Source: Paramecium tetraurelia | Lineage: Eukaryota; Ciliophora; Oligohymenophorea; Peniculida; Parameciidae | DNA: 64,000 nt | Direction: 5' to 3' | Assembly: GCF_000165425.1 (NCBI RefSeq) | Contig: NW_001798967.1 | Coordinates: 531,657 to 595,656 of the forward strand | Shown here: positions 61,151-64,000 of the stretch, in pieces | How positions within the stretch are numbered: position 1 is the first letter of the stretch | Layout of the letters: every line of letters begins with the position of its first letter | Made by a program: the position numbers and the translations under genes | The notes under the pieces: model-generated | Seen by the model: the letters and a program-made list of their open reading frames with translations, nothing else | Database searches by the model: none | What the model was told of the DNA's origin: nothing

Positions 61151-61944
61151 ATGAGAATTGCTATATTGGCTCTGGTAGTTATTTGTGCAGTATGTGGTCA
61201 CAATATGAGACATAAGAAGAGGTATGTCTTATTAAATAGACAAGCACTGTAGGAGAGGTTCATGACTTGAGCAATAATGTTGGAGTGATCAGCAAATCTG
61301 AAGTGTAAGTAACACCACCTCTTACAAAATAACAATTTTAAATCAATAAGGCTGCTAAATCAACAACTCACGCCATTGAATAAGCACTTAAGCATTCACC
61401 AGCCACAGCCTTAATTGAAATGGAATAATCTTACAATGATGATGTAATCGACAACATTCCTTACGTTGAAGAAACCCTCGATTAGATGGAAAGTGCAAAA
61501 CCAGAAGTAGTCTATTCAAATGATGGCAATTCACCAGACATGGGTACAAGTGCTGAGAGCTTCGAAGGATCAGAGGCTCCCATGACATCAGAGGATAGTC
61601 AAACTACTCCCCAAGATGAATACTATGCCACAGAAACTCTCATCACCAACGAGGAAGTCTCATTAATCCAATTAGGAGAAATCGATGCACTTGCAAACAT
61701 TGACACAAGCATGCCCTTATTTGATGAAGACTTCAAAATCGACGAACAAGCACTTCAAGAAACCCCATTGAATGTTGGTGTCAATGATATTCCTGAAGTT
61801 CAAGCTGATTCAAATTAGAATGAGGAAATGTCAGCTGATTTAGAAAGACAAACTAATGAGATCGTTGAGGCCTTGATGAACGAATAGGACATTATGATAA
61901 ATGAGGTTTAACTCATCCAAGTTGCAGATAGAGGATTCTATTGA
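61151..61944 (+). CDS. Secreted acidic protein, unknown (trichocyst/vacuole type)
   Basis: A clear signal peptide (MRIAILALVVICAVCG) followed by a 23-bp intron and a mature protein starting STVGEVHDLSNNVGVISKSE. The chain is rich in Glu, Asp, Thr, Ser and Ala (YVEETLDQMESAKPEV, TSAESFEGSEAPMTSEDSQT) with no Cys after the signal. Codons are more GC-rich than in neighbours, suggesting high expression. The protein ends IQVADRGFY. Composition and size are compatible with secretory-granule matrix proteins of Paramecium, but no trichocyst motif is recognised, so the identity is not claimed. Confidence 0.65.
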
Positions 61945-62073
61945 TTAATGTATTCAGAATAAAATAAACATCATTTCTTCTTTCATTTTCCCAGTCCCCT
62001 AATGGAAGTTGTCTAAATTGTTCATAATATTTCTAAAATAGTTTTGAATTTTTAATTAATTAATTTTAAGCTA

Positions 62074-62871
62074 ATGTACAGAAGTGGGAAGTAGCCACCA
62101 AAACCGGAATTGCCTTTTTATGCTGATGTCACTTATTGGATTAGCTTTATGTTGTCAATCTATTTCAAAGACGAGAAGATTTTGCACGGGATATTTTCTT
62201 GTTTGCCATTGTTTATGATAGTTCATTTGACTTTGAATAGATTGGTAAGGGGAGAGTTGGGATCGACAGTAATGATGCTATCTTTGCTTGCAGAATCAAT
62301 CGGTATGAATGATGGATATTTGCAGCCCATTTGTTTCACCAATTTGCACATGATGAGAGATTCATGAATTTATATTTCTTTGAGCATTTGATTTGTGGAA
62401 TGTTTTTGGCTATGGGGAATTTCATTTATGTGTTTGAAAAAAGGTAGAAGAAGGAGATTTTCCGTAAAAAGAAGGCTTATCTGAAATCAAAATTACCAAA
62501 ACCTCAATCTATAATAGTTTTCCCTATAATTGCTTCAGGATTTTATTTAATGCTATACGAAACTAAAAATGACAATACAAATTGGATATTGTATTATATG
62601 AAAGTGTTTTATAGTATACCATTAACAATTTAATTAATTTATGCTATTCAAAGATATTAAGCCACATCAAAAAAGAGTTATTGTAATAATATCATATAAT
62701 TAATAAGTTTGTGGCTTGGCTGCCTCAATCATTTATGTGTTGTCTGATTTGTCATACCAACACTTCCCATTATATCACAAATTGTTCCATCGCTTTAGCT
62801 TGTACTTGCAGACTCGATAAATATTCTACCACATCAAATGGTTCCAGAAGAACAGATACAAATTTGAATGA
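62074..62871 (+). CDS. Multi-pass membrane protein, unknown
   Basis: MYRSGKQPPKPELPFYADVT followed by hydrophobic segments (YWISFMLSIYF, IFSCLPLFMIVHLTLNRL, STVMMLSLLAESI, YFFEHLICGMFLAMGNFIYV, SIIVFPIIASGFYLMLYE, FYSIPLTIQLIYAI, LAASIIYVLSDL). His-rich loops: HLFHQFAHDERFM and SYQHFPLYHKLFHRF. Introns of 23 bp (restoring HLFHQFAHDE) and 25 bp (restoring CGLAASIIYVL) are required. The C-terminus is aromatic/basic, FYHIKWFQKNRYKFE, then TGA 62869-62871. The conserved-looking histidines suggest metal or haem binding, or an ER enzyme, but no family is assigned. Confidence 0.65.
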
Positions 62872-62900
62872 ATCATAAAGTTAATCAATTGACTATAAAA

Positions 62901-64000
62901 TCACAAATATTCTTAAATTGATTAGAGATGAGATTAGACTCTCATCCCTTTTAATAGAGAATCTTCGATTTCTGGATCCGTGTAATTTGTGCTTCTTAGA
63001 TGTTAGAGTGAAGTCAAATCCTGATCTGTTATTTGTAACTTCTTTTTAATCTAAATGCAAACTTGATAACATATTTACTTTGTTGTATTCGCTAACTTTA
63101 TCCAAAAAGAGATCTAAATCAGAGAGATTTGGAAACAACTCCTTTCCATTTTCAGTTTTATTTTTTACTATCTCATTCAAAGAATTTATCATCTTCTCCT
63201 TGACCTTCAAGATCAATTGACCCTTATTCAAACAAATCTAATCCTTCTTTGATTTAGCTATCAACTCAAAGAACTGAGCATTCTTCACTATTTTAACTGT
63301 GCTCTTCCTACTCTTCTCCTTCTTAACAGCATAATCTAAAATCTCCATCTTCACATCTTCATAATCATTGAGAATCCTAAGAAAAGCTTCCTTACTGATC
63401 TTCCATACTTCTGCCTATGATTCTGCGATTGCAGACTCTCCTCTTGCTCTAGATACCAAGATATCCACTTCTCCAAAATATGATCCCTCAACATGGATTA
63501 GAGTTCTAATCTTTCCATTTTGATCCTCACATTTTGTAGCCAATCTACCCTAGATAACAAAGTAAACAAAATCAGCAGGTTCTCCTCTGAAGAAAATGGC
63601 ATCTCCTTTATTGAGAAATACTGGAACCATTGATCGAAATAGTCTTCTTAAGAAACCCCTAGGTTTATTTTGAAGGAATCTAATTTTCTCGATAATATCC
63701 TTAAATATAAACTCACACACTAATCCTTAAACTAAAGGTGGCAATTCTTGTATGATGTCTTCTTCATTATAAAATTCTAACATTTAGTTTGAATGAGAAA
63801 AAATAGAGTTTTAAATGGACATCAACAATCTTTCATGTGTTTCTTTGGGCAGTTGATAAGTGTGAGCCAATTCATTAAAAAATATTTCTCTTTCCTTAAT
63901 CATGGTTAATTTTTAAGAGAGTTTAGCAAATGTAAATGTCAATGTACCCATGACATAAGCAAAGAAGGCTACTCCCAGGAATTGAAAGATGATTCCCACC
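62901..64000 (-). CDS. Cyclic-nucleotide-binding ion channel, C-terminal part (cut by right edge)
   Basis: Reading from the right edge: a hydrophobic S6-like segment (QFLGVAFFAYVMGTLT), a helical linker (FFNELAHTYQLPKETHERLL), then a cyclic-nucleotide-binding domain: FLRRLFRSMVPVFLNKGDAI, FFRGEPADFVYFVIQGRLAT, GSYFGEVDILVSRARGESAI (phosphate-binding cassette with Arg) and AEVWKISKEAFLRIL. After the domain comes a Lys-rich helix region (VKKEKSRKSTVKIVKNAQFF, LNKGQLILKVKEKMINSLNE). A 28-bp intron near the end gives the stop TGA 62901-62903. This is the layout of CNG/EAG-type K+ channels of ciliates. The N-terminus lies outside the window. Confidence 0.9.

Overview
The window looks like macronuclear DNA of a Paramecium, most likely of the P. 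aurelia group. TAA and TAG are read as glutamine inside nearly every conserved protein and TGA is the only working stop. Introns are tiny (about 18-34 bp, GTA...TAG). The DNA is AT-rich and genes are packed with gaps of tens of bases or less. An ORF caller using the standard code breaks almost every gene here, so I rebuilt the genes by hand with TAA/TAG=Gln and short introns. Intron and start choices are inference unless a conserved protein fixes them.

Layout. 1-12.5 kb: a WD40 protein cut by the left edge, an ammonium transporter, the ribosome-biogenesis factor NOP53, a Gln-rich unknown, the N-terminal acetyltransferase NAA50, peroxin PEX12, the NatC subunit NAA35, an unknown, a COMMD9-like protein, a Rab GTPase and a putative N-myristoylated unknown. 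13-25.4 kb: a long Gln-rich protein, a broken KRI1 copy (pseudogene), a protein kinase, a small unknown, a coiled-coil protein, a SET-PHD-SR histone methyltransferase, UMP-CMP kinase, and an ORF broken by in-frame TGAs. 25.4-31 kb: a CRAL-TRIO protein, a U4 snRNA gene on the minus strand, a two-hairpin element, a TPR-DnaJ co-chaperone and a small basic protein.

31-41.4 kb: a four-domain voltage-gated cation channel (about 6.4 kb) with an unusual pore ring, an inositol polyphosphate 5-phosphatase-type enzyme, and citrate synthase carrying a one-base frameshift. 42.7-53 kb: unknowns, a CK1-type kinase, the Brix protein RPF1, an RCC1-repeat protein, a dynein light chain and a COPI-associated membrane protein. 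53-64 kb: TFIIS, a BCH-RhoGAP protein, a kinase with EF-hands, an importin-alpha-like protein with an IBB, a SHIPPO/ODF3-type ciliary protein, a secreted acidic protein, a multi-pass membrane protein and the C-terminal part of a cyclic-nucleotide-binding channel (cut by the right edge).

There are no operons, CRISPRs or recognisable transposons. Genes are independent units in both orientations. Loose functional themes are ribosome biogenesis (NOP53, KRI1 remnant, RPF1), N-terminal acetylation (NAA50 and NAA35 flanking PEX12), Ca2+ and cyclic-nucleotide signalling with ion channels (the four-domain channel, EF-hand kinase, CNBD channel), and cilia (dynein light chain, SHIPPO protein).
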